A stretch of 64,000 bases of DNA from Isoetes taiwanensis (GCA_021234155.1 JAJEKV010000049.1:10392292-10456291), one strand, 5' to 3'; shown: positions 12,300-24,929, counted from the stretch's first letter. Translations and numbers: made by a program. Notes: generated from the letters alone by a model not told the origin.

Positions 12300-12410
12300 T
12301 AGGGAATGGAGGTTGGGCCTCCATTCCGGTTTCCGGTGACCGCTCGACTAACGCCGGTCGCGGGAGCCCACCTGGAAACCCGGAATGGAGGCCCAACCTC
12401 CATTCCCCTA
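12300..12410. repeat. Nested palindrome: 40-bp inverted repeat whose arms are themselves hairpins
   Basis: The left arm (12300-12338) and right arm (12369-12410) are near-perfect inverted copies. Each arm contains GGAATGGAGG and CCTCCATTCC separated by a few bases, so each arm can also fold on itself. The 30-bp spacer contains CGCTCGACTAACGCCGG. This could form a cruciform or double hairpin. No target duplication was identified. Confidence 0.7.
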
Positions 12411-14603
12411 TACATCGTCTAGCCTATTTAAAACAAAAGACATTGCTTTTGTAACCAAGTTAGGGTGGCTTTATTATCTACTTATTTAAATTGTGGTTTT
12501 CCGGCAGTGCTAACGCCGGCGCTTACGTTTTTTCCGGCACATGTTACGCCGGTTTCTTCATTTTCCGGGCAGAATTTTTTTCCTTCATTCTTGTCCTCTG
12601 AGTTAATTTTCGATGGTAGTGTGGAGGCGTTATTCTCGATGGCAGATGAGAAGATCGTGGGTGGCAATCTCCTCCGCCATCTATGATTAGGTTTTTAGGG
12701 TTTAAATCCATCCATTCTGCTTCCGATTCTGCCACAACAATCTCTCATTTTTTTTCCCTCCTCTCTGTGGAGAAATCTGCTACGAAAGAAATCGTCCAGG
12801 TAAACCTCTTGCTCTCCATTCTTGCTCTCCATTCGATATACATGTGCTGAGCTCTGCTTCATTTTTTTATCAGGGTTTCTTCTCACGAAGGCAGTTGCGG
12901 AATACCTTGGCAAACCCTGCCCTCATACCTTTCTTCATTTTTTTATCAGTTTGCCAAGCAGCTGCGGAATACCTTGGCAAACCCTGCCGTCATCGGTCGC
13001 TTCATTTCTTTGAAGGAAAGATTTCGTCCATAGCTTTGAAGGTAAGAGTTCTGCTTCTCATTCCGTTTCTTTGCTTCTCAGAGTTGCATTTTGCAGATCC
13101 ATTTTTTTCACGATTTTTTCCATCCTTAACGTCCAACGTACTGTATATTTCATTTCAATTTTGTATATTGCAACGTACTATTCACAAAGGTTTTCTAATC
13201 ACAGGGTTCCGCAGAGTTTTCTAATCACGGAGTTTTAAAGCAGGGATTGTTTAGAATGGAAAATCTGAAACAGGGAGACCGACATTCATTGCATCCTTGC
13301 AAGCCCTGCATGCAAGGGATATTTCTAGCACTGTTGCATAATTTGAAAGTTCACATTTGAACTACGCAATATTTAGGGCAGTCATTCTGCAAATCTTTAT
13401 TATGTAAGTGTATTCTGTAAACAATTTATCTTATAGATGCTATTTTTTTACTTGAGATTCATTCTTCCTTTTGAGTCTGGATCATTTGACTGGTTATGGT
13501 GGACTATAAGTTAGTGCCTCCCTTAAATCTAGCTGCAACAAATGATGGGAAGGAGCTTCAATTGTGTGATCCATAAGTATTGGCTGTTATGGTGATCATG
13601 CGGAAACTTTGATGCCCATTGGATTGGGAAAATGAAGCCACACAAATACTTACCATTGATCAATTAGTGACGATTTAAAACTGATTTCTGAACTTCCAGA
13701 CCATGATCCCAATGCATATATTGTATCAGGGTAACAGACAACAGGGATTCTTTAGGGATTCTTTTGATAATCGATGACTCATGTTGTCATAACAAGTCAT
13801 TTAAGTGGTGTATCTATTGTCAAGGACAATCAATTTTCCTGTCTGTGACTGTTATCTAAATTTTTCCCACTCATTCTTTCCCTTTTTGTATGTTCATTCC
13901 CTTCTGGTATATTGATAGTTTGTTTTTCTTATTGTTCATTTGCAGAGTATTTGATGGGCTCATACTATTATAACAAGCCATTTGACTGGCGCATCTACTG
14001 CCAAGGACAACAAATTTCCTGTCTATGAAGGTTTCTCACATTTTCTCCACTCATTCTCTCATTCTTTTTTCTTGAAACAATTTCTTTATTCCATCTTCAA
14101 TCTTTTCATAGTTTGTTTTTCTTAGTTTTCATTTGCAGAGTATTATTATACATGTGCTTGAGGCAAAGTGACATAATTTTGTTCATAAAAATTATGCATC
14201 TATTGGATCCTGGACTAGATTCATACAGGATGGTCATGTTATGCTTTGGGAGCAAGGACTTCAAAGTAAAAGTTTGTTCTTCTCATGTTTAACCTATAAA
14301 ATTCAGATCCTATTGTTAGAAATGCCAAGATATTTGCATAATGATTTGATAAAGCAGCATCTTTGTTAACAGTAGCAGACAGAATAATGCTAAAGTTTAT
14401 GATCTTTGCAAAATTTTCTGATTTTGCAGATGCAAGTCAAACGTTAGCATTTTTCACATAATGTTCTGTTGTAGAGCCATGAGAAATGTTTGCCATAACA
14501 CATGAGATGCATATTAATAAGTGTTTTAAATCCTATTTTCATGTATCAGCTGCAATATTAATAAGTGTTTTAAATCCTATTTTCATGTATGAGCTGCAAT
14601 ATT
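12411..14603. other. Intergenic DNA with several tandem or direct duplications, no gene recognised
   Basis: About 12430-12500 recurs at about 18035-18105. A roughly 60-bp unit with GCGGAATACCTTGGCAAACC is duplicated at 12890-12995. A block with TAACAAG(T/C)CATTT and CAAGGACAA is repeated at 13787-13850 and 13970-14030. A 44-bp unit with TAAGTGTTTTAAATCCTATT is exactly tandem (one mismatch) at 14513-14600. Open stretches (e.g. 12844-13224) show no family. Confidence 0.5.
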
Positions 14604-14604
14604 G

Positions 14605-14670
14605 TGGGTCCCATAGGCCGATTGGCCTTAGTGGACGATAAAAAAATCATTCTCATTCATTCTCATTCTC
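14605..14670 (+). mobile_element. Very short LINE 3' end
   Basis: TGGGTCCCATAGGCCGATTG is followed, after a short gap, by GTGGACGATAAAAAAATC and an ATTCTC-type tail. It is the reverse complement of the 3' ends of the LINE copies at 24392 and 57614, so this is an extremely 5'-truncated plus-strand insertion of the same family. Confidence 0.6.
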
Positions 14671-16289
14671 AATATATATATGGGCTTTATATTAGCATGT
14701 TGTTTCTATTGCAGACAGGGACTTCTTAGACTATGGGATACACCATAAATGACAATTGTATTGTGTTTTGACAACAAAACTGCATTTTATCAATTTGATC
14801 AAACCATTTAGAGAAAGTTCCATTGTTTATGGATTCATATTTTTTTTTGAAGCCATAATTATTATCTCTTTTCTTGGAAACCAGAAATCATCCTTAGAGA
14901 TCCTCTCTGGACCTTACAATATGAAAATGCAGTTTATGTTAGAAAGTGCAAAATTATTTACTTTTCTCTAGGATATGTGCCATTGTATTATATGTTTTTT
15001 AAGTGGACCATAAATTTAGATCCAAGCATATGTTCAAAGGTACATCTTAAATGTTTATTCTCGGTCAATTTATGTTCCATCTCAAACATACATCAAATTA
15101 TGCACATCAAATTAAATTACGAAGAACAAAATCTTTGATTTGTTGCCATCTCAAATGTTTATTCTCGGTCGGTTTATGTTTCATCTCAAACATACATTAA
15201 ATTACGAACAACAAAAACTTTGATTTGCTGCCATCTCATGAGCAAGAATATTTTGTTTCGAGTCCATTAGAGAATTGTGAGCACGTGGAAGGTTAATATT
15301 CATACAAACGACAAGCTCTTAATTATATATCGCCTATATTTTTAACCTTTACACATGATGCTCAAAGTATGCCAATTTTATGTTTTGCATTTGTACCTAT
15401 TTTTGTTGATGTACAACTACTTTTATGGGATTTTGGGCATAAGTTTTGGGTCTGTTTCAAATTTTTATCTTTTCAGATTTAATTGTCTCCCACATTCTTT
15501 ATAACACATTGTTCCCTTTATTAAAATCAAAGTTAATGCACTGATGATACTGTCATTAAGCAAAGAATGTCTATTCTTGCCAGTATCTACATGTGCTGGA
15601 GCTGGATGTTGAACACATCTTATCTTTTAAAATGGTAAGGTGTTGGGTTGCGTGCAGGAACGCCGCATGTAACGCTGCATGCGGCGTTCCCCTCCCCATT
15701 GCGGGACCTTTTCTTTTGTTTCCGTTGTCTGGGCTTTTTCTTCCATTGTAGTTCAACTTTGAGGGGAAAGGGAGCGGGATAATGGGGCAATGGCCCTGGC
15801 CCATTATAGTGTTACAGTGATATTAGCGGTGCTCCTCCAATCTCATACGATTTGCTGCAGAAGAATGGATGTTTGTCATCAATGGAACATCTCAGGTTTG
15901 CAAAACTGGGAAGCTGTTAAGAAATGGGCGGGGTTACCCAGCAGTCATTCGATGCTTTGGTCTCCATTCGTGGTATGCTCTTTTGTTTTCATGAAACTTT
16001 AATGGAGCCACATTTAATGTTTCCACAAGAGTAGCTCACTTAAATTAAAGGCAAATAAAAACACACAAACTCCTACTTTAACGTGCCAACGACGTGCAGA
16101 CTTTTAGCGCGACATGTTAAGCTCCTCAATTTTCACACTTGCTATCCCATGCATATAAACATGGTATTTTCGTTCCTAATCATACCATGAAACAAGAGCG
16201 CGTATGACAAAAGTAACAATGGATTATGATAACTCTTAACACCTTTTAGGCATTTGGCGATATGGTGACCAAAGGCATACCACGGGACC
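14671..16289. other. Intergenic DNA, repeat-derived
   Basis: No gene is recognised. Two similar blocks around TTTATGTT(C/T)CATCTCAAACATACAT lie at 15070-15130 and 15170-15235. Sequence at 15360-15600 resembles the DNA just left of the Helitron end at 19490. A plus-strand stretch at 15855-15975 has a protein-like frame but no family I can name. The 34-nt hairpin at 15657 is listed separately. Confidence 0.4.
15657..15690. repeat. 34-nt perfect hairpin, copy 1
   Basis: GGAACGCCGCATG and CATGCGGCGTTCC form a 13-bp perfect stem with an 8-nt loop. A homologous 34-nt hairpin lies at 30527-30560 in unrelated flanking DNA, so this is a repeated structured unit and not a chance palindrome. Confidence 0.65.
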
Positions 16290-16473
16290 AAATTTTGTTA
16301 ATACATTGATGATACTGTAATTAGACTACTTCAATAACAAAAATAATTACAAAAGCAAAAAAAGTTCATTCTTGCCAATATCTGTTATTGAAGTTGCACA
16401 TATGGACGTTAAAGTTCGAGTAAGAACACATGCTAGAACATTAGCCCGGCAACGCCGGGCACACGTTTACTAG
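16290..16473 (+). mobile_element. Helitron-type 3' terminus, copy 1
   Basis: The stem-loop GCCCGGCAACGCCGGGC (16444-16460) is followed 9 bases later by CTAG at 16470-16473 and a T. This is the classical Helitron 3' end: a GC-rich hairpin about 10 bases before CTRR, inserted next to T. About 180 bp upstream of the end are shared with the copy at 19490. No Rep/helicase coding sequence was seen, so the copies are non-autonomous. The 5' end is not located. Confidence 0.75.
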
Positions 16474-17213
16474 TGATATGTTAAATTGCTATGTCAGGGT
16501 AACATAACTACAAGTTTCCACTTCACCTTTGCCTTTAGATTAAAAATTAATATAACAAAGGGTAACATAACTACAAGTTTCCACTTCACCTTTGCCTTTA
16601 GATTAAAAATTAATATAACAAAAAATGTTAAATATTGCTTCACACTCACGTTAGGTTAGGAATCAACAAACAAAACTGTTAAATATTACTTCACACTTAC
16701 TATTACGTCGTAAGATTAAAAATAAACATAATGCAAAGTGGGAAATATTGCTTCACATTGACTGACATGTTGTTAGGTTAAAATTTGAATTGCAAATGGG
16801 GCTTAAGGAATATGTCGTTAGATTAAAAATAAATATAATGCAAAGTGGGAAATATTGGTTCACATTGACTGACATGTTGTTAGGTTAAAAATTGAATTGC
16901 AAATGGGGCTTAAGGAATAGGTCTGCTTCCACGTTTTGGCAGCATAGAAGAGCTGTGTGCACACATCACACTTTTTGCTAGTCTTGATATGTATTTGCAT
17001 GAGCTAGTGGACCATGGATCTTGAAGGCATCTATCTTTGAAGACTTGGAGAAGACATTTGCTATGAAGAACTAAGGCAGGACTTTGATTGGACATCATAT
17101 GGCATTGCAAGAAGAAAATATGATCAACTAGAGTATTTGTGAAGACTTGGAGATAAATCTTGAAGACCATGTCAAAGTTTGGAAGACCCTTCGCTACATT
17201 GGCATTTTGCTAA
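16474..17213 (+). repeat. Left copy of a direct duplication beyond the Helitron end (partner 19491-20040)
   Basis: The sequence after the Helitron end, starting TGATATGTTAAATTGCTATG, is repeated after the second Helitron end, through to GACCCTTCGCTACATTGG. This copy contains extra internal tandem duplications: a 63-bp unit at 16496-16621 and a roughly 109-bp unit at about 16700-16916. The partner is shorter and lacks these. Minus-strand open stretches in both copies are homologous but have no recognised family. Confidence 0.7.
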
Positions 17214-17732
<519 letters not shown>

Positions 17733-18110
17733 TGAGATGTCGGAGATGGTAACTTTAACCTTGCAAACACACTGGCAAATTTTCCATGAACTGCTGCATT
17801 CCCAATCCATGAACTGCTGCAGATAGATTGGCTATATTGGGGGTCTTCTAAAGTTACAAACAAACAATTCCCAAAGATGCACACGGCTTCTTTTTCGTTT
17901 TATGTTTTAGTTTGACCATCAAAGAAGGAGACACCATTTTTAAGGAAAGATGTGGGTTTGCCTTGCAAGTATACAATACACATCATGATTGACAATTTGC
18001 AATTTAAATTAATCACCCATGACATCATTTGGCCTATGTTAAAGACATTGCTTTTGTAACAAAGTTAGGGTGGCTTTTCACCGGCCATTATCTACTTACT
18101 TAAAAAGTTT
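17733..18110 (-). pseudogene. Mosaic, internally deleted copy of the ACX2 locus and its upstream DNA
   Basis: 17733-17812 is a near-identical copy of ACX2 exon-3 sequence (source about 9253-9333). On the minus strand it encodes [20 protein letters not shown] and the next few residues (about residues 213-239). It is joined directly to sequence matching 11395-11494, then 11581-11690, then about 12425-12500, in the same order and orientation as the source, with the intervening DNA missing. At the first junction the motif CCATGAACTGCTGC occurs twice, which suggests template switching or repair at short homology. The fragment has no start, stop or splice context and is not a gene. Confidence 0.85.
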
Positions 18111-19309
18111 CTTGGGTTTTTTTCTGATGTCGATGTGCCCTTTTCCGGCGTTACTTTTGGAAGCAAAAAAAGGCATTTTCTGGCAAAAACCAGAATATCG
18201 TGATCCAACAAATTTTCCCTAAAATATTTCTGTTTCTGTCTGGGTGGTCGATAGGTAACGCACAGAAGGCCGCCATTACGAAGATATTGCTCCGGCTTTC
18301 ATTGTTTCTATGGCAAACGCAGATTCAGGAGTAGATCGCAGGAGCAGATTAAGGAGCAAGTCTGCCATATTTTTTTTTTTTTTCATGTTTTTGCATCTCC
18401 AGTTCTTTTTTTCGTTCTTCGGCTTATTCTAATCCTTTTGTTCGGTTTTGCAGCTATGGTTATGATCTAAAATCCAACTGTATTATCACTCTTGACATTT
18501 GCCAAGAACAACCGCTAAGGGCCTCCCTTAAAAGCTTAAGGTAAACTTTTATTTTCGAAGTTTCATAGCCCATTACCCAAATCTATCTTTTTTATATCCA
18601 TTTGCAGACAGGCCCAATTGCAATATTCAATGTTCCTGATATTCAGAGCCCTTATTTCCAAATCATCTTTTTCCTCACATTTTTTGGTATTCAGGGATGA
18701 AGATCTGCCATGGCGCTTCACACTTGAATTTACATTCTTCTTGCAGATTATTGTTTGCCCAGATTTGCAAGATGGTTATGCTGATAGATATCGCACATCT
18801 GTATTGAAATATGTAATCGAACGCATATAGGATCTCCATATTGTTTGATCAGGAGGCGGTATCTGGTTCCATTATATGAGCCTACCTTCGGGATGAGTTG
18901 TCTCACGTGCTTGATAGTCGTAAGGTATCATGGCAGTTAGAATCAATGACTCGCCCGTGCATTTCACTTTTACCGTGGCTAAGGTATTATATGTTGGGAA
19001 AAGTGAAGATATCACGGGAGCATCCAACAAAGTGCAACATTTGGTCTCTGGTGATGTGCGTCATGTGGAGATGCATATATAGAGTTCCATCATGAACTAA
19101 AGTATGCCAATGAACCAGGACAAAAAAATTTGTTTTGTATTTTTGAATACCTATTTTGTTGATGTACTTAACTACTTCTAAGAGTGACATTTTGAGCATA
19201 AGGTTTGGATTTATCTTTTGACATTTTCGTCTTTAGAGGTAGATTTATCTGCCCCACATTCCTTATAAAACATTGTTTTCTCTATTGAAATCTATAAACG
19301 CAAAGCTAA
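18111..19309. other. Intergenic DNA with an unassigned protein-like stretch
   Basis: Plus-strand sequence at 18700-18830 and 18930-19080 reads as plausible protein over 40-50 codons each, but in different frames with stops between. I recognise no family. It may be another gene fragment carried by repeats. Confidence 0.35.
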
Positions 19310-19490
19310 TACATTGATGATGCTGTCATTAGACAACTTAAATAACAAAAATAATTACAAAAGTAAATGATGTCCGTTCTTACTAATATCAACATGCGTT
19401 GTTGTAGAAGTTGCACATATGGATGTTAAAATCCAAGTAAAAACACATGCAAGTATATTAGCCCGGCAACGCCGGGCACACGTTTACTAG
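19310..19490 (+). mobile_element. Helitron-type 3' terminus, copy 2
   Basis: The same GCCCGGC-AAC-GCCGGGC stem-loop (19461-19477) is followed by CTAG at 19487-19490 and T. Because the DNA on both sides of this end also matches copy 1, the two copies most likely arose by duplication of one insertion and not by two transpositions. Confidence 0.75.
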
Positions 19491-20040
19491 TGATATGTTA
19501 AATTGCTATGTTATGGTAACATAATTGCAAGTTTCGGCTTCACCTTTGCCGTTAGATTAAAAATTAATATAACAAAAAACGTTAAATATTGCTTCGCACA
19601 ACATAACAAAAACTGTTAAATATTACTTCACGTTGATTATTACATCGTTAAATAAAAAATAAACATAATGGAAACTGTTAAATATTGCTTCACACTGATT
19701 GACATGTTGTTAAGTTAAAAATTAAATTGCAAATGGAGCTTAAGGGATGGGTCTGCTGACATAGAAGAGCTATGTGCATATGTTACACTTTTTGCTAATA
19801 TTTGTCTTGATATGTATATGCATGAGCTAGTGGACCATGAATCTTGAAGACATCTATCTTTGAAGACTTGCAGAAGACATTCGCTATGAAGAACTAAGGG
19901 AGAACTTTGATTGGACATCATATGGGCATTGCAAGAAGAAATTTTGATCAACTAGACCATTTGTGAATACTTGAAGATAAATCTTGAAGACCGTGTCAAA
20001 GTTTGGAAGACCCTTCGCTACATTGGAATTTTGCTAAATT
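19491..20040 (+). repeat. Right copy of the direct duplication (partner 16474-17213)
   Basis: It begins TGATATGTTAAATTGCTATG directly after the Helitron end and ends around CTTCGCTACATTGGAATTTT. It lacks the internal tandem duplications of the left copy. The two copies lie about 3 kb apart and enclose the TATC microsatellite and the ACX2 mosaic. Confidence 0.7.
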
Positions 20041-21159
20041 TAATGTGTCCTCCATCTCATCATCCACGTGTCATCCAATTCATCACCATGCCACGTAAGT
20101 TCTTGAATAGAAGAAATGTTGTTTGGCACTTTTCTTGTCACATCATCATCCTACTTTTACAATGGCATCTTACTTGTTGCCAAATCATCATCTACTTCAC
20201 ATCATCTATTTTTGGCGATTTTTACTAGAAACAAAATAAAGTGATCATTTTAGAAAATTTTCTTTTCCATGAGATAGAGCATTAAAAAAAAGAAAGTGGT
20301 TTGGGCTTTGAGAATTTTCAATTTGACCTTGTTTTGACCTCGAAAATGCATTCATTAGAAATCATGCCCAAGTAAAAAAAAATAAAAAAAATGATCTATT
20401 TAGTAATCTCTTTGCATCAATTCCTCTATCAGGTGGTACCTCCTCGAATGTGGGGTGGCAACGAGCCCTTACTCACATGGAAGTCCATGCATAATTATTT
20501 ATTTTTGGGCATCTTACTAGGAATATTTTATTTACCATGAACTCTGAAGAACCCTAAGAAGAGAGCAGGCCATGATCCAGCTTTTTTGTCGAACTGAGCA
20601 GGCTAATCATAGCCTAGAGATCCCGAATCACTTTGAACCATGACAAGAAACCATTAGATGCACGAAAAAACAAACCTTGAATTGAGCAAGAACAGACCGG
20701 AACATAGGATTTGTAAAAGGGGATTTTGTCTGAAATGAAGAAAAGGCTCCAGCATGAAGATTGACTTGTTTATCTTTGACCGGTTTGATACTTTGCCATT
20801 GAAAACTATCTTCCTCGCCTTGAAAAAGTTCATTATTGTGAGGTAAAGCTTATCAAAATTTCTAATTTATGATAAAGTATTATGTGCCCATAACCTGAGA
20901 GCTGCATTTGGGAGTGCTTAACAAGGGTAAAATTAAACTCTTAATAAAGCTTCTGAGAAAAATAAGTCCATTGTCTTGAAATCTGTAAGCAAGTTTTGTG
21001 ACGTCCCCTACTCGTATACGGTGCACTCACCGTATACAAACAGGAGTTCATCCCCCATACCAGCTCCATGCTGATACAGGGCCCTCCACATATCACTACA
21101 ACCGTAATGAGTTCTAGTGGGAAGAGTGAAGGGGTCATTTTACCCCGTCTCCCTGCATA
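20041..21159. other. Intergenic DNA, no gene recognised
   Basis: The only structured element is a perfect hairpin, GTATACGG and CCGTATAC around TGCACTCA, at about 21014-21037, preceded by TGTGACGTCCCCTACTCG. The block might be part of an LTR, but no partner LTR was found. Confidence 0.4.
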
Positions 21160-22690
21160 TTGGCTATTTAGCTGTATCTAGATGTGCCAAATTGCGTTTG
21201 GCACTCCATTGCAATTTTGTGACATGGGTTTCTATGGGATCTTTTTTATTTTTGATGCTTACCTTTCTCTCGATGTGGTGTATAGTGAGTTATTGTGCAT
21301 GAGGTATTATCTTGCTAATGAGGTTTTGGGGATTATAGCATTGTTGTTCATGTTGTTATTAAGGCGATCGTGTTTTACATTTTTTCTGGCAGTTAGGCTC
21401 TTGTCTGTGGTTATTTTTTTGTTGCGTTTGTTCATTGGCTTGCATTCCTCTTTTCTCATATTTGTGCTTGGGCTTAAAACATGACTTTGGCGACATTGCT
21501 CTGTATGTTGGCGATTGTCATTTATCCCGTAACATTGCAGCTTCGCGACGGTGTCTTTTTTGTTCTTGAACATGGGTGCCATCTTATGTTGTTCGGTGGT
21601 TTCTCCATTTTTTACGAACTTGGCACAGGTTTATTGCTTATATAGCACTAATTTTATGGATTTGGGTGATCTTTTGTTTATGTTCGCTCCCCTCTGTCAT
21701 ATTCACAGTAAGCTTCTTTTTCCGTGCATCGCTTTACTCACATTATGTCACATTATATACCCATTATGTTTTCATTTCTTTTCACATGTACGTCTTCTCA
21801 TTTGCTTTCTTATTACAGACCAACTGTACGGCCTCGTTTTGCTAACAATATGTCCTTCTATGTAGCCATTCTACCATATGGCTAACTTCTTGGCACTCCT
21901 CTTTGACCTTGCCACTGTTGATTTTCGTTTCCTCTTTTCTCTTGGCCATAACCTCACCTTGCCTTTGGCCTCACATTTGCCATGATTTGTTTGTGCATAG
22001 CCATCCTACTTTTCTTCAAACTTAAGCCTCGTTTTTCTTGATTCAGGATGTGCTCCAACTTTAACTTCGCTCTTCTCTCCCTTGACCTCCACCTCATTCT
22101 TTTTTGTTCCACATTCACATCTTGTTTAACAACTGTGCTGCATTGCATTTTTTGTCGCCGGTACGTCTTCTTTGCAAATTCTAGTTTGACATCGTGTTCT
22201 TGTAGTTCTTTAGTATTCTATGTTTTTTCGGCGCTATCATTCTATATCATTGGTATATTTGCTATTTGGCTTTATCTGGATATGATGCATATTGCGTTTG
22301 GCACCGCTTTGAGATTTTGCGACATGGGTTTCTATTGGATCATCTTTCCTTTTTATGCTTCTCTTTGTCTTGATGGGGAGTATCTTACGTTGAACAATGT
22401 ACAATATTGGGCACACTCTAGATCCATTTCTAGCTGTCTATTGAGGGCTTTTTGCACTTGTAGTGGATCTTTTGCTATTTTGGTATGATCATTATATATT
22501 ATTGGCCTATTTGCTATTTACCTTTATCTGGATATCATGCATATTGCGTTTGGCACCGCATTGAGATTTTGCGACATGGGTTTCTATTGGATCATTTTTT
22601 CCTTTTTATACTTCTCTTTATCTAGATGTGGAGTGTCTTACGTTGTTGTACACAAGGTGTTATATTGGGCACATTCTAATGGCCCCTTTT
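21160..22690 (+). repeat. Degenerate triplicated block
   Basis: A roughly 160-bp block with TTGCGTTTGGCACC and GACATGGGTTTCTAT(T/G)GGATC occurs at about 21163-21320, 22255-22420 and 22508-22680 in the same orientation. The two right copies are closer to each other. Open stretches across it are hydrophobic and low-complexity. The minus strand at 21954-22148 is Arg/Lys-rich, without a recognised family. Confidence 0.6.
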
Positions 22691-24195
22691 AGTTTGTTTC
22701 GTGTTCTTGACATTCTTTTTTATGGGTTTACATTGATGCTTATCTTTCTCTAGATGTCGCGTTTTTTGTGGACCATTTTTTGTGGGGGGTGCTGTTTATT
22801 TCCACCGTGATGGTGACACCCATTTCTATTTATCATGTTTTCTTCCGCCCACGGCTTTATAACAATATGTTATGTTCAAGAAAGGGTTGTTGAACATAAG
22901 TGTATAATGATATCAAGCATGAAAAGTTGTGTATGCCAAGTGTTGTACAACAATGCAAGGGATAAGAAGTTGTGTATGCTAAACTTTATTGGATATGGAT
23001 AATGCAAATAATTCAAGCTCTAAATTTTGTGTAGAATAGAAAGATGGATCCCATCAACAAATTGTGAAAGCACAAAACAATTTATTTTTCTCAATATACC
23101 AAGCAAAAACTTAACATATTGTGAAAGCATAATACAATTTTGTTTTCAAATACATTCACTAAAATAAAGGATCGGTGGGAATATTTAACTTAGAGACGTG
23201 TAACATTGGAATACCGTGTCCTAGATTTAAATATTATGGTTTAAATTCTATGCTCTGAAGGGGATGTAGTGAACAGGGTGGTGTCTTTTCTTTATATGAT
23301 TGATTTGTCATTGTCTTATGTGCGGGCAAGGCGCGGCAATAAAAAACCATGTGCAAAAATACTTTAGATGGTGTAAATGGTACATGTTGTAAATCTGGAG
23401 TGCAATACTTGAAATCGCTTTGGAGGAAGTAAAGTAATGGTAATTCTTTTATTGTATTATTTGCTCCACCTACATCTACCTGCAGAAAAAATAAGGAATG
23501 AAAGCTGAGGTTCAAAGTCCATGGAATGGGGAATCCAAATTAAAATCCATTTTACTTGTGTTGCAAAATAAGTACTGACTCAGAGACTGAAGTGCAATAA
23601 AGTTAGAAAATCTGCAAGACTGTGTTAGGTATAAAGGACTTAGACCTATCCTAAACATAGCTTCTCCTCTCAAACTGAGCCAAAGCCATTGCTGGCATTG
23701 CATGTCCCATTATGAGGTGATGAAATGGGAGCAACGCTCGATAAGACATGATAAACAGAAGATTAAGACACTTCGTGCGATTCAATCACAATATTTTCTT
23801 CCCAAGGACTGAGGTGTTGGCTTATTGCTGCTATCTCCAAGTACTTGTAACCATGTGTCAACATTTATCGATCGTGCATGATTGGAAGGATGTCTGAAAA
23901 TGGTGATGACCATAATAACATGTACTATTCTATTCTATTCTATTCTATTCTATTCTATTCTATTCTATTCTATTCTATTCTATTCTATTCTATTCATTGA
24001 CATGGTCCTGGCAAAGCATCTGGTAGGAAAAACACATATTTGAGCTAACTTTCTGAGAAAAAAGTACTACAAAGACAGAATTCACAAAGACATAAAGGTA
24101 AAGAATAGGTAAATGCACTACCCGCTAGCTAAAAATAATTGTGAAGAACGCAAACAAGGGTGGAAAAGGACATTTCAAGTGCATCACAAGGTTAC
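22691..24195. other. Intergenic DNA with a TATTC microsatellite
   Basis: The pentanucleotide TATTC is repeated 14 times at 23926-23995. No gene is recognised elsewhere; open stretches at 23234-23515 and 23512-23703 match nothing I know. Confidence 0.6.
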
Positions 24196-24347
24196 CTGCA
24201 AAGGGAATAGGTCCTCTGGCCCTATCTTAGTATCATCTAATGGGTCAAAATCAAACTTATCCTCATCTGCAAAATCCATAGTCTGGATATAAAGCTCCCA
24301 TTCAAGAATTTATTTTGAACCGATGGAATCATATAGGTCCTTTATAG
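24196..24347 (-). pseudogene. Catalase exon fragment
   Basis: The minus strand encodes DLYDSI, then a stop in the spot where plant catalases have the AAGNYPEW stretch, then [20 protein letters not shown] and [16 protein letters not shown]. This matches the conserved plant catalase core ([35 protein letters not shown]), which precedes PVGRLVLN. A GTAACC donor follows the Q at 24195/24190, so it is an exon with its 3' splice boundary. The expected next exon is not found to the left and the Trp of TKxWPED is Gly here. Together with the TAA this shows a decayed, isolated exon. Intact catalase would remove H2O2 in peroxisomes. Confidence 0.8.
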
Positions 24348-24391
24348 CACGACTGTGATTTCAACCACTCTCGGTAATTGCTTCATTGTCA

Positions 24392-24545
24392 AGAATAGAA
24401 TAGAATAGAATAGAATTGTTTTTATCGTCCACGGAGACCAATCGGCCTATGGGACCCAATACAAAAAGCAGTCACATTACTGCCCGGATTAAAAAACCCC
24501 CGCCCCGAAGGGTTTTCGAGGGAAAAACCGTGGCAGCAATAAGAC
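24392..24545 (-). mobile_element. 5'-truncated LINE, 3' end and GAATA tail
   Basis: Read on the plus strand it starts with GAATA repeats (24392-24416), then TTTTTATCGTCCACGGAGAC and CGGCCTATGGGACCCA, then a GC-rich block ending with GAAGGGTTTTCG. The same order occurs at the tail of the 2.46-kb LINE at 57614-60070, so this is a short minus-strand insertion of that family. Confidence 0.75.
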
Positions 24546-24929
24546 TGCTGACATCAGGAGAAACTTCAAACACTTCAATTTGCCAATGGTGCGTCTGATC
24601 AGAACTACAGTACATAAAGCTTTACAAAGTCTCAAACCTAAATATTAGACACAACTAGATATAGTTTGTATATTTGCATGTGGAATAGCGCCACATCATC
24701 AAGTGCCTACAAATATCTGGATAGATGAACCAACATTTACAAATCTCTGGATAGACAAACTAGCAATTCATATCCAGAAGCACTGGATTTTTTCAAAACC
24801 ACTAGGTTGAATTCCGAATCTCCAATTCAGCTAACAAAGTACTACTGCATACAAGTGCATTTGAGCATCCGGTTACACGGTAAGAAGAGCAGCGGTTGGC
24901 CTCGCGCAACAACAGGAGTGACCGACAAT
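24546..24929. other. Intergenic DNA, no gene recognised
   Basis: Contains two similar pieces around AATCTCTGGATAGA(T/C)(G/A)AAC at about 24712 and 24737. Nothing else stands out. Confidence 0.4.

Noticed and set aside
12300..12410. Geminivirus-type replication origin
   Set aside because: There is a stem-loop, but the TAATATTAC nonanucleotide is absent and no Rep-like coding sequence lies near.
21014..21037. Intrinsic terminator hairpin
   Set aside because: Bacterial-type terminators do not apply to plant nuclear DNA; the hairpin more likely belongs to a repeat.
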